This document shows, piece by piece, positions 14,934 to 23,059 of a stretch of DNA of 38,664 bases. The first letter of the stretch is position 1. Every line of letters begins with the position of its first letter. The stretch covers positions 1 to 38,664 of the forward strand of contig CAJMPZ010000016.1 of NCBI GenBank assembly GCA_905215445.1, read 5' to 3'. The position numbers and the translations under genes were made by a program. The DNA comes from an uncultured bacterium (GTDB lineage Bacteria; Actinomycetota; Coriobacteriia; Coriobacteriales; Coriobacteriaceae). The notes under the pieces are model-generated. The model was not told the DNA's origin and searched no databases. It saw only the letters and a list, made by a program, of their open reading frames with translations.

Positions 14934-15608
14934 TTAGTCCAGGTCGTCGGCAGCAAAGTTGTCGATCGGGGCAAAGGGATCGGCCACGGGGACAACCGGG
15001 TCAGCGACGGGCAGCGGCTCGGCGGGAACAGTCACCGCAGGAGAAGCGGCAGAACCGACCGGCGTGGAGGCCATGAGGTCGGCCGGGAAGGAGTTCTGGG
15101 CATCGTCCATGAAGTGCTGGATGAGCTTGAGATACTCGGCCTTGAACTCCTCACGGGAAGCCTTGAGACGATCGATTTCCTCGAGCTCGGCCTGCTTTTC
15201 GGTCAGAGCCTGGCGGATAACCTCGCGGGCCTTGGCGTCAGCCTCGTTGCGGATACGCTCAGCGTTCTCGTTGGCATCGTTGACGATGGTCTCAGCGGTC
15301 TGCTGGGCAGCGATCAGGGCAGCGGAAATCTGGCGCTCCTGAGCGGAGAAGTCAGGGGCGGGAGCAGCCACGGGGGCGGCGGGAACGGCCTGGGCGGTGG
15401 CATCCTGAGCCTGGGCAAGCTGAGCCTGTGCATCGGCAAGCTGCTGCTCGGTAGCAGTCAGACGACCCTTAAGGTCGACGATCTTAGCGAGCATAGCGTC
15501 AACCTCGGAGGACAGCGTCTCCAAGAAGACGTCGACCTCGGCAGGATCGTAGCCACGCTTGGCCTCAGAGAAAGTCTGAGCCTGGATGTCTGCAGGGGTA
15601 ATAGCCAT
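14934..15608 (-). CDS. divIVA: DivIVA domain protein (Wag31-like)
   Basis: 224-residue coiled-coil protein that senses membrane curvature and recruits division or growth proteins to septa and poles. The N-terminal lipid-binding domain has the family pattern KRGYDPAEVDVFLETL. The first coiled coil (about 30-70) is followed by an Ala/Pro linker, a second coiled coil (about 87-165), and a disordered Pro/Val/Asp-rich tail with repeated PVADP. The ATG at 15608 follows AAAAGGAGAC. It is the last gene of the minus-strand cluster, 61 bases after yggT, and has a strong terminator. Confidence 0.93.
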   Translation of the reverse strand: MAITPADIQAQTFSEAKRGYDPAEVDVFLETLSSEVDAMLAKIVDLKGRLTATEQQLADAQAQLAQAQDATAQAVPAAPVAAPAPDFSAQERQISAALIAAQQTAETIVNDANENAERIRNEADAKAREVIRQALTEKQAELEEIDRLKASREEFKAEYLKLIQHFMDDAQNSFPADLMASTPVGSAASPAVTVPAEPLPVADPVVPVADPFAPIDNFAADDLD

Positions 15609-15669
15609 AACAAGTCTCCTTTTTCATCGCCTCGGCGCTACACGCCCGACGTAAGTTACAAAGTCAGTT

Positions 15670-15951
15670 CTATACGAGTATACCTATAAGAAGCTGCAGA
15701 ACCAGCCTCTGCACCAACTGCAACGCAATAATCGCAACGACCGGCGAAAAATCGATACCGCCCATCGGCGGAATGAAACGACGGAACAGGTTGAGCCACG
15801 GACCGCACACGCTATCGAGCACCGCAGCAATATCCTGAAGTAAACCACCCTGCTTCATGGGAATCCACGTCATAAAGCAGTAGACGACAATGAGCGTGGA
15901 ATAGAAGTTGAACAGCGTGTTGACCAGCTGGACGATAGTGTAGATGTTGAT
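15670..15951 (-). CDS. YggT family membrane protein, probable ATC start
   Basis: Small YggT-family (PF02325) membrane protein of 93 residues, with two hydrophobic segments and the family motif RRFIPPMGGIDFSP between them. YggT genes commonly sit beside sepF and divIVA, and their role in division or osmotic response is unclear. The first in-frame ATG (15873) would delete the first membrane helix. The frame is open back to a stop codon beside the sepF end. GACGAGGAG there precedes the codon ATC at 15951 by 6 bases, giving INIYTIVQLVNTLF. I therefore infer a rare ATC start. A sequencing error is the main alternative. Confidence 0.75.
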   Translation of the reverse strand: MNIYTIVQLVNTLFNFYSTLIVVYCFMTWIPMKQGGLLQDIAAVLDSVCGPWLNLFRRFIPPMGGIDFSPVVAIIALQLVQRLVLQLLIGILV

Positions 15952-15972
15952 GGGAATCTCCTCGTCTTGTCT

Positions 15973-16695
15973 TTACTTAAGGTAGCCGTCGGCACGAAGC
16001 TTCTTGAGATCGGAATCTTTGACCTCGCAACCGGCGGGCAGCACCATGAACACGCGGTCGCCTACCTCCTTGACCGTGGCGCCCAGACCGCAGGCAAAGC
16101 CGTAAGAGAAGTCCAAGACGCGCTTGGCAACTTCGGTGCGTACGCCCACAAAAATCAGTGCGACAGGCTGCTTGGTGCGAACGCGGCGCACCACGGTCTC
16201 CACGTCGTCATAGCTCTCGGGGCGCAGGACATAGGCCGGCAGTTGCGGCGTGGCGTTGATGATATTGCTCGCATAGGCCGAGGCATCGCTCGGTGCAGGC
16301 GCGGGTGCAGCGGCGGCACGGGCGCGGGTGTTCTCGGCGTAGCTCGACGGCGTGTCATAGGCACCAGGACGATAACCGCTCGCAACACTGTCCTGCGAGC
16401 GCGAAGGCGGGTTATACGTCGTGGCATGGCGGGAGTCATCGCCGACCAGCTGACCGGAGCGCGTATACACCGCGACCGACTCGGCCTCACCGCGACGCGT
16501 CTGACCAAGCAGGCCGTTGCTCGGCTCGTCTTGGGTGTAGAAGCCCTCGCCCGAAGCACCGCCGTAGCCGTTGCCCTGATAACTATCGTCATAGCCGTCA
16601 TCGTAGCCGTAGTCGTCGTCCTGGCCATAACCCTGGTCGTAACCCTGCTGGCCGCCCAGGTGCATCTTATTTTTAATCTCGTCAAGGAAGCCCAT
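15973..16695 (-). CDS. sepF: Cell division protein SepF
   Basis: 240 residues. SepF tethers FtsZ filaments to the membrane and is the main FtsZ anchor in actinobacteria, which lack FtsA. The N-terminal MGFLDEIKNKMHL can form the membrane-binding amphipathic helix. Residues 148-240 are the SepF fold (VLRPESYDDVETVV, then LDFSYGFACGLGA). Between them is a long disordered linker. Its first part (16-53) has eight Tyr and nine Asp/Glu with no Lys or Arg. The ATG at 16695 follows AGAGGAC. An in-frame ATG further upstream lacks a ribosome site. It lies between yggS and yggT in the usual order. Confidence 0.95.
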   Translation of the reverse strand: MGFLDEIKNKMHLGGQQGYDQGYGQDDDYGYDDGYDDSYQGNGYGGASGEGFYTQDEPSNGLLGQTRRGEAESVAVYTRSGQLVGDDSRHATTYNPPSRSQDSVASGYRPGAYDTPSSYAENTRARAAAAPAPAPSDASAYASNIINATPQLPAYVLRPESYDDVETVVRRVRTKQPVALIFVGVRTEVAKRVLDFSYGFACGLGATVKEVGDRVFMVLPAGCEVKDSDLKKLRADGYLK

Positions 16696-16755
16696 GGTTG
16701 TGTCCTCTCGCGGTTTAGTGCAGGCGCCCCGATAATCAGTGCGCACTTCAGAGCC

Positions 16756-17493
16756 TTATTTTACTGCAAACTCCGGGCTAAATACTACCCTGCCCAGGCG
16801 AACGAGCGTAGAGCCCTCCTCAAGGGCAGGCTCAAAGTCCTCGCTCATGCCGCAGGAAAGCTCAGGCAGGTTCAAATCGGGATGCGCCGCCTCCAGCTCA
16901 TCCCTCAGCTCACGAAGCCCCGCAAAGGTGCGGCGTGCCACATCCTTATTCCCCCGGGGCGCCATAGTCATAAGCCCCTGAGCGCAAATTCCCTCAAGTT
17001 CCGCAAGCTCACCCGCGGCGGCGCGAATCTCATCGGGCGAAAAGCCTCCCTTCGACTCCTCACCACTCACATTGACCTCAATGAGCACACGCTGGGGGCC
17101 GGCGAGCTCGCCTGCCTCAATCTTGCGGACAGCACGGCTCGAGATCGCCTGCGCCAGATGCAGCGAACCCACCGAGTGAATCAGCTCGGCTGAGCCCAGC
17201 ACCGCATTGATCTTATTGGTCTGCAGGTTGCCGATCATATCGAAGCGCACCTCGGGCAGCTCCGGATGCTCCGCCAGACCCGTGAGCTTGCGAACCAGCT
17301 CCTGCGGGCGGTTCTCGGCAAAATGGCGATACCCCGCCTGGATGGCGGCAACGGTCTCATCGACACCAACGGTCTTGGACACGGCAATGAGGCTCGCGGC
17401 GTCGTGGGGACGGCCTGCGCGATCGAGCGCCGCATAAAAACGTTCCAGAATCTGCTCGCGGCGAGCGCGCATCAAGTCCAAATAGTTATCCAT
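16756..17493 (-). CDS. yggS: YggS/PLPBP family PLP homeostasis protein
   Basis: 245-residue single-domain protein that binds pyridoxal 5'-phosphate (COG0325). It has no known enzyme activity and keeps the PLP supply balanced. The PLP lysine lies in LIAVSKTVG. FDMIGNLQTNK matches the family HFIGxLQxNK but with Asp in place of His. LSCGMSEDFEPALEEGSTLVRLGR is the phosphate-binding C-terminal motif. The ATG at 17493 follows GGAGG. A possible in-frame start upstream would add a tail unlike the family. It precedes sepF as in many Gram-positive division clusters. Confidence 0.93.
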   Translation of the reverse strand: MDNYLDLMRARREQILERFYAALDRAGRPHDAASLIAVSKTVGVDETVAAIQAGYRHFAENRPQELVRKLTGLAEHPELPEVRFDMIGNLQTNKINAVLGSAELIHSVGSLHLAQAISSRAVRKIEAGELAGPQRVLIEVNVSGEESKGGFSPDEIRAAAGELAELEGICAQGLMTMAPRGNKDVARRTFAGLRELRDELEAAHPDLNLPELSCGMSEDFEPALEEGSTLVRLGRVVFSPEFAVK

Positions 17494-17543
17494 TGCCAAT
17501 CGCCTCCGCTGACAGCCAAACAAGTAGTCCCATGCTAACGCAA

Positions 17544-17575
17544 GAGCGCGGCCCCGCATGTGCAAGGCCGCGCTC
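17544..17575 (-). terminator. Probable terminator after phoU
   Basis: Perfect 10-bp GC-rich arms (17544-17553 and 17566-17575) lie between the phoU stop and the yggS start. On the minus strand the stem is followed by TTGCGTT, a weak U-tract, so termination may be partial. Confidence 0.6.
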
Positions 17576-17612
17576 ACTTAGGTATTTACAATCTTTCGAC
17601 GAACGGGGTCAC

Positions 17613-18470
17613 TTACTCCTCGTCGTCCTCGCCATCGTCCTCGTCCTCAAGATGATCGAGCAGGTAGCGAAGTCCCTCGCTGACCTCGTTAGCGGGCACC
17701 TTGGCAACGTAGCGCGCATCGACGGCGGGCCTCATGATGACGCCCTCGCCCGAAGGCACGCGCATGCTCTCGAGCTCGTCCTCGTCCGTGCGGGCGATAT
17801 CGCCGGCAGTCATGCGCTGGCCGGTCAAAAGGAACGTCAGACGGCAGGCAGCATCGATGGAAATCGAGGCGATGCGATCGAGGTAGCGCGAAACCATGAT
17901 GGCGCGGCGCAGGTCGTCATAGTTGCTATCGTCATCCATAAACTCGCCCGCGTCCATGCGGTTGAAGGTACGGAAGAACTTCTCGTACGCCGCATGCACC
18001 GGCTCGTCCTCGACGGCCAGGTTGCAGATGATGGACATGTCGTTGGTGACGAGCGCAGAAAGCGACGAGCCCAGCACCTGGTAGACGGCTTCGGCCTCGG
18101 CCTCGACCGTGCCGACAAGCTCCTTGGGCAGCGAGATGTCGGCCTTGATCATATGACGCGTGGCACGGCAGATCTGACGGACCTTATCGGTCATGCGTTG
18201 CAGGTTAAAGTCGACGTAGATAATCGTCTGCAGCAAGCGGAAGTCGGAGGCGACCGGCGACTGCGTGGCGATCAGGTTGTAGCACACGGCCTCCAAGTTG
18301 GCGCAGCGCGCGTCAATCGAAAGCGTGCGCTTCTTGGTCTTGGTGGCGAGCTTGCGGTCGTCGGTCACATAGGCCTTAACGGCATCGTGGAGGGCCAGAT
18401 CGACGGCCTCGTAGATGCTCAGCATCTCGTGGCGGGCCTCGATGAGCTGACGGGAAAACAGTTTACGCAT
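17613..18470 (-). CDS. phoU: Phosphate regulator PhoU
   Basis: 285-residue PhoU, a helical metal-binding protein that links the Pst transporter to the phosphate-sensing kinase and represses uptake when phosphate is plentiful. It has two PhoU repeats with recognisable segments (LEAVCYNLIATQSPVASDFR in the first, RYLDRIASISIDAA in the second). It is about 50-60 residues longer than usual. The extra C-terminal part (about 225-285) ends in a very acidic tail (EDEDDGEDDEE). The ATG at 18470 follows GGAGTGA. It closes the pst operon, 92 bases after pstB. A short hairpin and the palindrome GGACCAGGTCC lie in that gap. Confidence 0.95.
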   Translation of the reverse strand: MRKLFSRQLIEARHEMLSIYEAVDLALHDAVKAYVTDDRKLATKTKKRTLSIDARCANLEAVCYNLIATQSPVASDFRLLQTIIYVDFNLQRMTDKVRQICRATRHMIKADISLPKELVGTVEAEAEAVYQVLGSSLSALVTNDMSIICNLAVEDEPVHAAYEKFFRTFNRMDAGEFMDDDSNYDDLRRAIMVSRYLDRIASISIDAACRLTFLLTGQRMTAGDIARTDEDELESMRVPSGEGVIMRPAVDARYVAKVPANEVSEGLRYLLDHLEDEDDGEDDEE

Positions 18471-18562
18471 GGTTCACTCCAATCAGTTGGGTGCGGTCAT
18501 GCCGCCCGCACAGTGAATACGCACCGGACCAGGTCCGATCGGCTTGGGACTAGTCGCACCGA

Positions 18563-19366
18563 TCAGCCAAAGCGGCCGGTGATATAGTCTTCCGTCCGCG
18601 AGTCCACCGGGCTGGTGAAGATCGCGTCGGTTTGACCATACTCGATGAGCGTGGCAGGCTCACCGGCAACTTCCTGCAAGAAGAATGCGGTGTAGTCGCT
18701 GATACGAGCTGCCTGCTGCATTGAATGCGTGACGATGATGATCGTCATCTCGGGCGCCAGCTCGGCCATCAAATCCTCGACCTTGGAGACGGACGTGGGG
18801 TCGATGGCGGAGCAGGGCTCGTCCATCAGGAGGACATCGGGTTGCACCGCAAGCACGCGCGCGATGCACAGACGCTGTTGCTGACCGCCCGAGAGCGCCA
18901 AACCATCCTTGTTGAGCTGATTGGATACCTCTTTCCAGAGGTTGGCGCGCTTGAGCGATTCTTCCACGATGTCATCGAGGTCGCTTTTGCTAGTCACGCC
19001 CTGCAGACGAGGGCCAAAGGCGACATTCTCGTAGATGGATTTGGGAAACGGGTTGGGCTGCTGAAAAATCATGCCCACGCGGCGACGGAGGTCGACCGGG
19101 TCGACGCCCTCGGCATAGATATCGTTGCCGTCGAGCGTCATGGTGCCCTCGACGCGCGTACCCTCGATCAGGTCATTCATGCGGTTGATGCAGCGCAAAA
19201 ACGTCGACTTACCGCAGCCCGAAGGGCCAATGAAGGAGGTAATGGCGTTTTTGGCGATGTTGAGGTCGAGCCCCGTCAGCGCATGAAAGTCACCGTACCA
19301 AAAGTTGAAATCCTTGGCCGTAATGGCCGCTTGCTCCAGCGTGGGAGCGGACTGATAAACGGACAT
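18563..19366 (-). CDS. pstB: Phosphate ABC transporter ATPase PstB
   Basis: 267-residue ATPase that powers the Pst phosphate importer at the inner face of the membrane. Walker A is GPSGCGKST (47-55). The Q-loop is in FQQPNPFP, the signature motif is LSGGQQQRL and Walker B is VLLMDEP, followed by the switch His in IIVTHSM. Residues such as NPFPKSIYENV are typical of PstB rather than other ABC ATPases. The ATG at 19366 follows AAGGAG. It lies 12 bases after pstA. Confidence 0.98.
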   Translation of the reverse strand: MSVYQSAPTLEQAAITAKDFNFWYGDFHALTGLDLNIAKNAITSFIGPSGCGKSTFLRCINRMNDLIEGTRVEGTMTLDGNDIYAEGVDPVDLRRRVGMIFQQPNPFPKSIYENVAFGPRLQGVTSKSDLDDIVEESLKRANLWKEVSNQLNKDGLALSGGQQQRLCIARVLAVQPDVLLMDEPCSAIDPTSVSKVEDLMAELAPEMTIIIVTHSMQQAARISDYTAFFLQEVAGEPATLIEYGQTDAIFTSPVDSRTEDYITGRFG

Positions 19367-19378
19367 GGGACTCCTTAA

Positions 19379-20284
19379 CTAGCGACGCTTGCGCGACAGG
19401 AAGCGCGCAAACAGGTTGAAGGCCAGAATGATCACCATCAGCAAGAGCGCGGTGCCGTAGGCTGCGTTCATGTTGATGCCGTCGTTGGCAAGCAGGTACA
19501 GGTGAACGGTCATGGGGCGGCCGGAATCGAGCGGCGAGATAGGTAGATTGATGGCCTGACCCATGGTGTAGAGCACCACGGCGGTCTCGCCAATGGCACG
19601 GCCGATGGCAAGGACAATGCCCGTGGCAATACGGCCAAAGGCAGAAGGAAGCACGATCTTGGAGACAACCTGCCACTTGGTGGCGCCCAGGCCATACGCG
19701 CCCCAACGGATATAGCGCGGAACGGCCCGAATGGCCTCTTCGGTGGTGCGCATGACGATGGGAAGCATCAAGAGCGCAAGCGCCAGAGCGGCCGAGACCA
19801 TCGAAAGGCCCAGACCCATAGCCTCGACAAACAAGGCGTAGCCAAACAGGCCCATAACGATGGAGGGCACCGAGGCCAAAGCGTCAGCAGCGTAGCGAAT
19901 GAGCTCAACGATCTTGCCCTGCTTGGCGTACTCGGCCAGATAGACGGCTGCCAGCACAGCGATCGGCGTGCAGATAAGCATGGCGAGCGCCGTCACATAG
20001 ACGGTCGAGACGATCGTGGGCCAAATACCGCCCTCGGCGTTGACGCCCTGGGGCCAACCAAAGATAAAGTCGAGCGAGATGTGTGGCAGGCCGTTGATGA
20101 CCACGTAGGCGATGATAGCGACCAGCACCAGCGTGGTGATGTATGCCGCGGCACGGAACACGCCAAGCATGATCTTGTTGGACAGGTCCTTGTTGATGCG
20201 GCCCTTCTTGCCGTGGGAAAGGGCACGCTTGATGCGCTCGCGCGACGAGGTCGTATCGACCGTCGTGTCAACGGAATCGGACAT
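19379..20284 (-). CDS. pstA: Phosphate ABC transporter permease PstA
   Basis: 301-residue membrane permease with six hydrophobic segments. The ABC-contact (EAA) loop is AYGLGATKWQVVSKIVLPSAFGRIATG. It forms the phosphate channel with PstC. The first 38 residues are a polar, basic cytoplasmic tail. The ATG at 20284 lies 3 bases after the pstC stop, so translation is probably coupled. Confidence 0.97.
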   Translation of the reverse strand: MSDSVDTTVDTTSSRERIKRALSHGKKGRINKDLSNKIMLGVFRAAAYITTLVLVAIIAYVVINGLPHISLDFIFGWPQGVNAEGGIWPTIVSTVYVTALAMLICTPIAVLAAVYLAEYAKQGKIVELIRYAADALASVPSIVMGLFGYALFVEAMGLGLSMVSAALALALLMLPIVMRTTEEAIRAVPRYIRWGAYGLGATKWQVVSKIVLPSAFGRIATGIVLAIGRAIGETAVVLYTMGQAINLPISPLDSGRPMTVHLYLLANDGINMNAAYGTALLLMVIILAFNLFARFLSRKRR

Positions 20285-20287
20285 AGC

Positions 20288-21214
20288 CTACCCCCTCTTC
20301 TTCTTGGAAACCAGGCGGACGATGCCCACCAGCGTGGCGGAAATGATAAACAGGACCACGCCCATGCCGAACAGCGCCGAGCGATGCAGACCCGAGGAAT
20401 AGCTCATGTCGAGCGCAATCTGGCTCGTGAGCGTCGAGATGGGGCTCGCAATGCTGTCGGGAATAACCGGGGCGTTACCCACGACCATGAGCACGGCCAT
20501 GGTCTCGCCGATGGCACGGCCCATACCCAGCACGATGGCATCCACGATACCCAGCTTGGCGGCAGGTAACACGACCTTATAGATAGTCTGCCACTTGGTG
20601 GCGCCCATGGCATACGATGCCTCGCGAATGCCCATGGGAATGGAATTGAGAGCATCGATGGTAAGCGTCGTGATGGTGGGCACGATCATAATGGCGAGCA
20701 CGAACCACGCCGTCAGCGCGCCAAAACCAAGACCGCCGGTCAGTTGTGCGATAAACGGGCGGATTATGATCATGCCAAAGAAGCCATAGATGATAGAAGG
20801 GATGCCGGCCAACAGGTCAACGGCAGGGCTGATGAGCTTGCGCACGCGCTTGCTGGCGATCTCGACCAGATACACGGCCGTGCCCACGCCTAGGGGCACA
20901 CCCATGGCGAGCGCACCGACGGTCACCAGACCCGAGCCGGCAAGCAGCGACACGATGCCGTAGTGGCCCTCAGAGGGCGCCCACGTAAAGCTAAAGAAGT
21001 CCGCCAGACCGATGTCGGTAAAGACGGGCAGCGCCGAGTACGTGGTAAAGACAAAAATCAGGATGACGGTAACAACCGCCAAGAACGCGCAGGCAAAGAA
21101 AATCCACTGCAGCGCCTTCTCCTTGATATAGGTGCTGCGCGATACGAGCGCCAGCTCGCGCTTCTTGGGCGCCTGAGCATTCTGCTCAGTCTGGGAGTTT
21201 TCCTGTGCTTCCAT
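20288..21214 (-). CDS. pstC: Phosphate ABC transporter permease PstC
   Basis: 308-residue partner permease with six hydrophobic segments and the coupling loop YAMGATKWQTIYKVVLPAAKLG. It pairs with PstA. The ATG at 21214 is preferred over a GTG three codons upstream. GGGGAG lies 8 bases before the ATG but directly abuts the GTG. The pstS stop codon ends one base before this ATG, so the two genes are tightly coupled. Confidence 0.97.
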   Translation of the reverse strand: MEAQENSQTEQNAQAPKKRELALVSRSTYIKEKALQWIFFACAFLAVVTVILIFVFTTYSALPVFTDIGLADFFSFTWAPSEGHYGIVSLLAGSGLVTVGALAMGVPLGVGTAVYLVEIASKRVRKLISPAVDLLAGIPSIIYGFFGMIIIRPFIAQLTGGLGFGALTAWFVLAIMIVPTITTLTIDALNSIPMGIREASYAMGATKWQTIYKVVLPAAKLGIVDAIVLGMGRAIGETMAVLMVVGNAPVIPDSIASPISTLTSQIALDMSYSSGLHRSALFGMGVVLFIISATLVGIVRLVSKKKRG

Positions 21215-21215
21215 G

Positions 21216-22052
21216 CTACTCACTCCCCTTCTCGTCGTTGGTGACGGGAATAAAGCCCGCCTCGCGAATCTGCTTGTCCATCTTTTCGGACGTCACGTAG
21301 TCGATGTAATCTTGTGCCTGCTGCGAAGGCGCACCCTTCACAAAGAAGTAAAGGTCGCGCGAGATGGGATAGCCGCCGCTCGCGACCGTCTTCTCGGACG
21401 CCTCAACATGATTGACCGAGACGGCCTTGACCGAGGTCTTGGCGTTGAGGCTATCGACGAAGCCCAGCGAAATGTAGCCAATGGCACCGCGCGAACGAGA
21501 TACCACGTCGCGCACCTGGCCCGTGCCCGAAAGAACGGCCGAGCGGCGATCGAACGGGGTGCCGTCCATCACGATGGTGCGAAAGGCCTCACGCGTGCCA
21601 GACGCCTCGTCTCGGTTGATGACCTGAATCTTCAGGTCCTCGCCACCGACCTCTTTCCAATTAGTAATCTTGCCGGCATAGATATCGCGGAGCTGCTCGG
21701 TCGAGAGGCTATCGACGGGGTTGTCTTCGTTCACGATGACCGCGATACCGTCGTGGGCAATGACGATGGGAGTCAGGCCCAAATCCTGTTCGTCGGCATT
21801 GAGTCCACGGGAGGAGCTGGCGATATCGGCCGTGCCAGCGCTGACGGCTTCGATGCCAGCGGAAGAGCCCAAACCGGAAACGAGCACGTCGATGCCGGTC
21901 TCCTCCTTAAAGCCCTCTGCCGCAATTTCGGCGATAGGAAGGCAGGTCGTGGAGCCGGCCACGGTAATGGAAGAGGCAGAAGATCCCGAAGAACAGGCGC
22001 ACAGCGTAAGCGTAAGCACAGCGGCGCTCAGGACCGATACGATCTTTCTCAT
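21216..22052 (-). CDS. pstS: Phosphate-binding lipoprotein PstS
   Basis: 278-residue extracellular phosphate-binding lipoprotein that feeds PstC/PstA. The signal peptide ends in a lipobox LCAC with Cys20 as the lipidated residue, followed by a Ser/Gly linker. Phosphate contacts are expected in AGSTTCLP, SSRGLNADE and RDEASGTREAF. Its ATG overlaps the stop codon of pgeF (ATGA) and has only a weak ribosome site inside pgeF. It is therefore likely to be translated by ribosomes finishing pgeF. No room exists for a promoter of its own directly upstream. Confidence 0.97.
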   Translation of the reverse strand: MRKIVSVLSAAVLTLTLCACSSGSSASSITVAGSTTCLPIAEIAAEGFKEETGIDVLVSGLGSSAGIEAVSAGTADIASSSRGLNADEQDLGLTPIVIAHDGIAVIVNEDNPVDSLSTEQLRDIYAGKITNWKEVGGEDLKIQVINRDEASGTREAFRTIVMDGTPFDRRSAVLSGTGQVRDVVSRSRGAIGYISLGFVDSLNAKTSVKAVSVNHVEASEKTVASGGYPISRDLYFFVKGAPSQQAQDYIDYVTSEKMDKQIREAGFIPVTNDEKGSE

Positions 22053-22849
22053 AGCATCACGCCGATCGCAGCATGGCGCCCACAGGTGCCGTCCTCGTTA
22101 CGGTAGGAATAAAAGCGGTCGTTCTGACGCACAGTCGAAAGCTGGGTATCCACGATATTATCCGCGTCCACACCGGCATCTACCAGCGCCTCACAAATGG
22201 CAGCGGAAAGATCGAGCATACGAGAGGCACTCGCATCGATGCAAGAGAACTCGACGGCAAAGCGATCCATGAGTTCCTGGGATACCTCATATTCGTCAGC
22301 CAAGATATGGGGGCCGATATAGGCGGAAACGTCGCTCGCATCGCAGCCGGCAGCATCGCAAAGCGCCTGGCACGCCTTGGCAGAAATACGTGCAATCGTG
22401 CCCTTCCAACCGGAGTGCACCACGGCAAATCCGCCAGGGGCCACCAGCACCACGGGAACGCAGTCGGCAAAGCAGAGCAGCACGGGCACGTCATGGGCCG
22501 TACAGACGATGGCATCGCAGCCCTCGGCAATCTGCTCGCGAACAGCCTCAAGATCGTCGGCACCGTTCGAAGTCACCGTAACGATATGGTCACCATGTAC
22601 CTGATTGGGCACGAGCAGATTATGCTCGCACTCAGTGGCGCCCATAGCTTCGAGCGCTCGACGACGATTTTCTTGAACAGCAAAGGGGTCATCGCCTACA
22701 TGCGAGCCCAGGTTGAGCGAGGAGTACGCATCTTCAGAAACGCCACCGGTGCGCTCGGTAAAGGCAAAGCGGACATCGGATGTCGCGCCCTCCACCAACG
22801 TAACTCCATCATGGTCGACACGCGAAACGTTGTCCGCACGTGCTGCCAT
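22049..22849 (-). CDS. pgeF: PgeF/YfiH peptidoglycan editing factor (laccase-domain)
   Basis: 266-residue member of the YfiH/PgeF family (multicopper polyphenol oxidoreductase domain). In E. coli PgeF corrects faulty UDP-MurNAc-tripeptide precursors, and related proteins show purine nucleoside phosphorylase activity. Metal-site motifs are NQVHGD, ADCVPVVL, HSGWKG and CGRH. The ATG at 22849 (MAARAD) follows GGAGG by 7 bases. A start seven codons upstream lacks a site. The gene follows ftsZ as in many division clusters, but a terminator stands between them, and it leads into the pst genes with a 4-base overlap. Confidence 0.93.
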   Translation of the reverse strand: MAARADNVSRVDHDGVTLVEGATSDVRFAFTERTGGVSEDAYSSLNLGSHVGDDPFAVQENRRRALEAMGATECEHNLLVPNQVHGDHIVTVTSNGADDLEAVREQIAEGCDAIVCTAHDVPVLLCFADCVPVVLVAPGGFAVVHSGWKGTIARISAKACQALCDAAGCDASDVSAYIGPHILADEYEVSQELMDRFAVEFSCIDASASRMLDLSAAICEALVDAGVDADNIVDTQLSTVRQNDRFYSYRNEDGTCGRHAAIGVML

Positions 22850-22952
22850 ACTAAAGCCTCCTAATAACACAAGTACCGCGGCGTCGCCGCGCAGTCCGCG
22901 TTTATACGGCTGTCATACTTCCTTAAAAGGATACCCGCAGCGGTAGGGACCA

Positions 22953-22970
22953 AACGTAAAGGGAACGTAA
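22953..22970 (-). promoter_or_regulatory. Candidate Pho-box-like direct repeat
   Basis: AACGTAA occurs twice, at 22953-22959 and 22964-22970, with an 11-base period (TTACGTT twice on the minus strand). Paired 7-base repeats with 11-base spacing are the layout of PhoB/PhoP boxes, though the bases do not match a known consensus. A possible -10 (TATCCT, 22928-22933) lies downstream toward pgeF. A lone CTGTCAT, half of the E. coli Pho box, is at 22910-22916. Confidence 0.35.
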
Positions 22971-22985
22971 GGAGATTGGAGGCTT

Positions 22986-22999
22986 TCGTTTACAAACGA
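22986..22999. promoter_or_regulatory. 14-bp palindrome upstream of pgeF
   Basis: TCGTTTACAAACGA is a perfect inverted repeat (TCGTTT/AAACGA with two central bases). It lies between the ftsZ terminator and the candidate Pho box. It could be an operator, but no known regulator can be named. Confidence 0.35.
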
Positions 23000-23000
23000 G

Positions 23001-23037
23001 AAACAAAACGGGGTGCATCCAAATGGACACACCCCGT
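23001..23037 (-). terminator. Terminator after ftsZ
   Basis: On the minus strand, ACGGGGTG (23030-23037) pairs with CACCCCGT (23008-23015), with partial inner pairing, and is followed by TTTTGTTT. It lies 23 bases after the ftsZ stop and separates ftsZ from the pgeF-pst unit. Confidence 0.82.
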
Positions 23038-23059
23038 GCAGGTCGTTGAGAAAAACGAA

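Noticed and set aside
15670..15873. yggT starting at the first ATG
   Set aside because: This start would remove the first membrane helix and has no ribosome site, while a good site precedes the upstream ATC.
18471..18562. Terminator between pstB and phoU
   Set aside because: A 6-bp hairpin and the palindrome GGACCAGGTCC are present, but there is no U-tract, and the genes belong to one operon.
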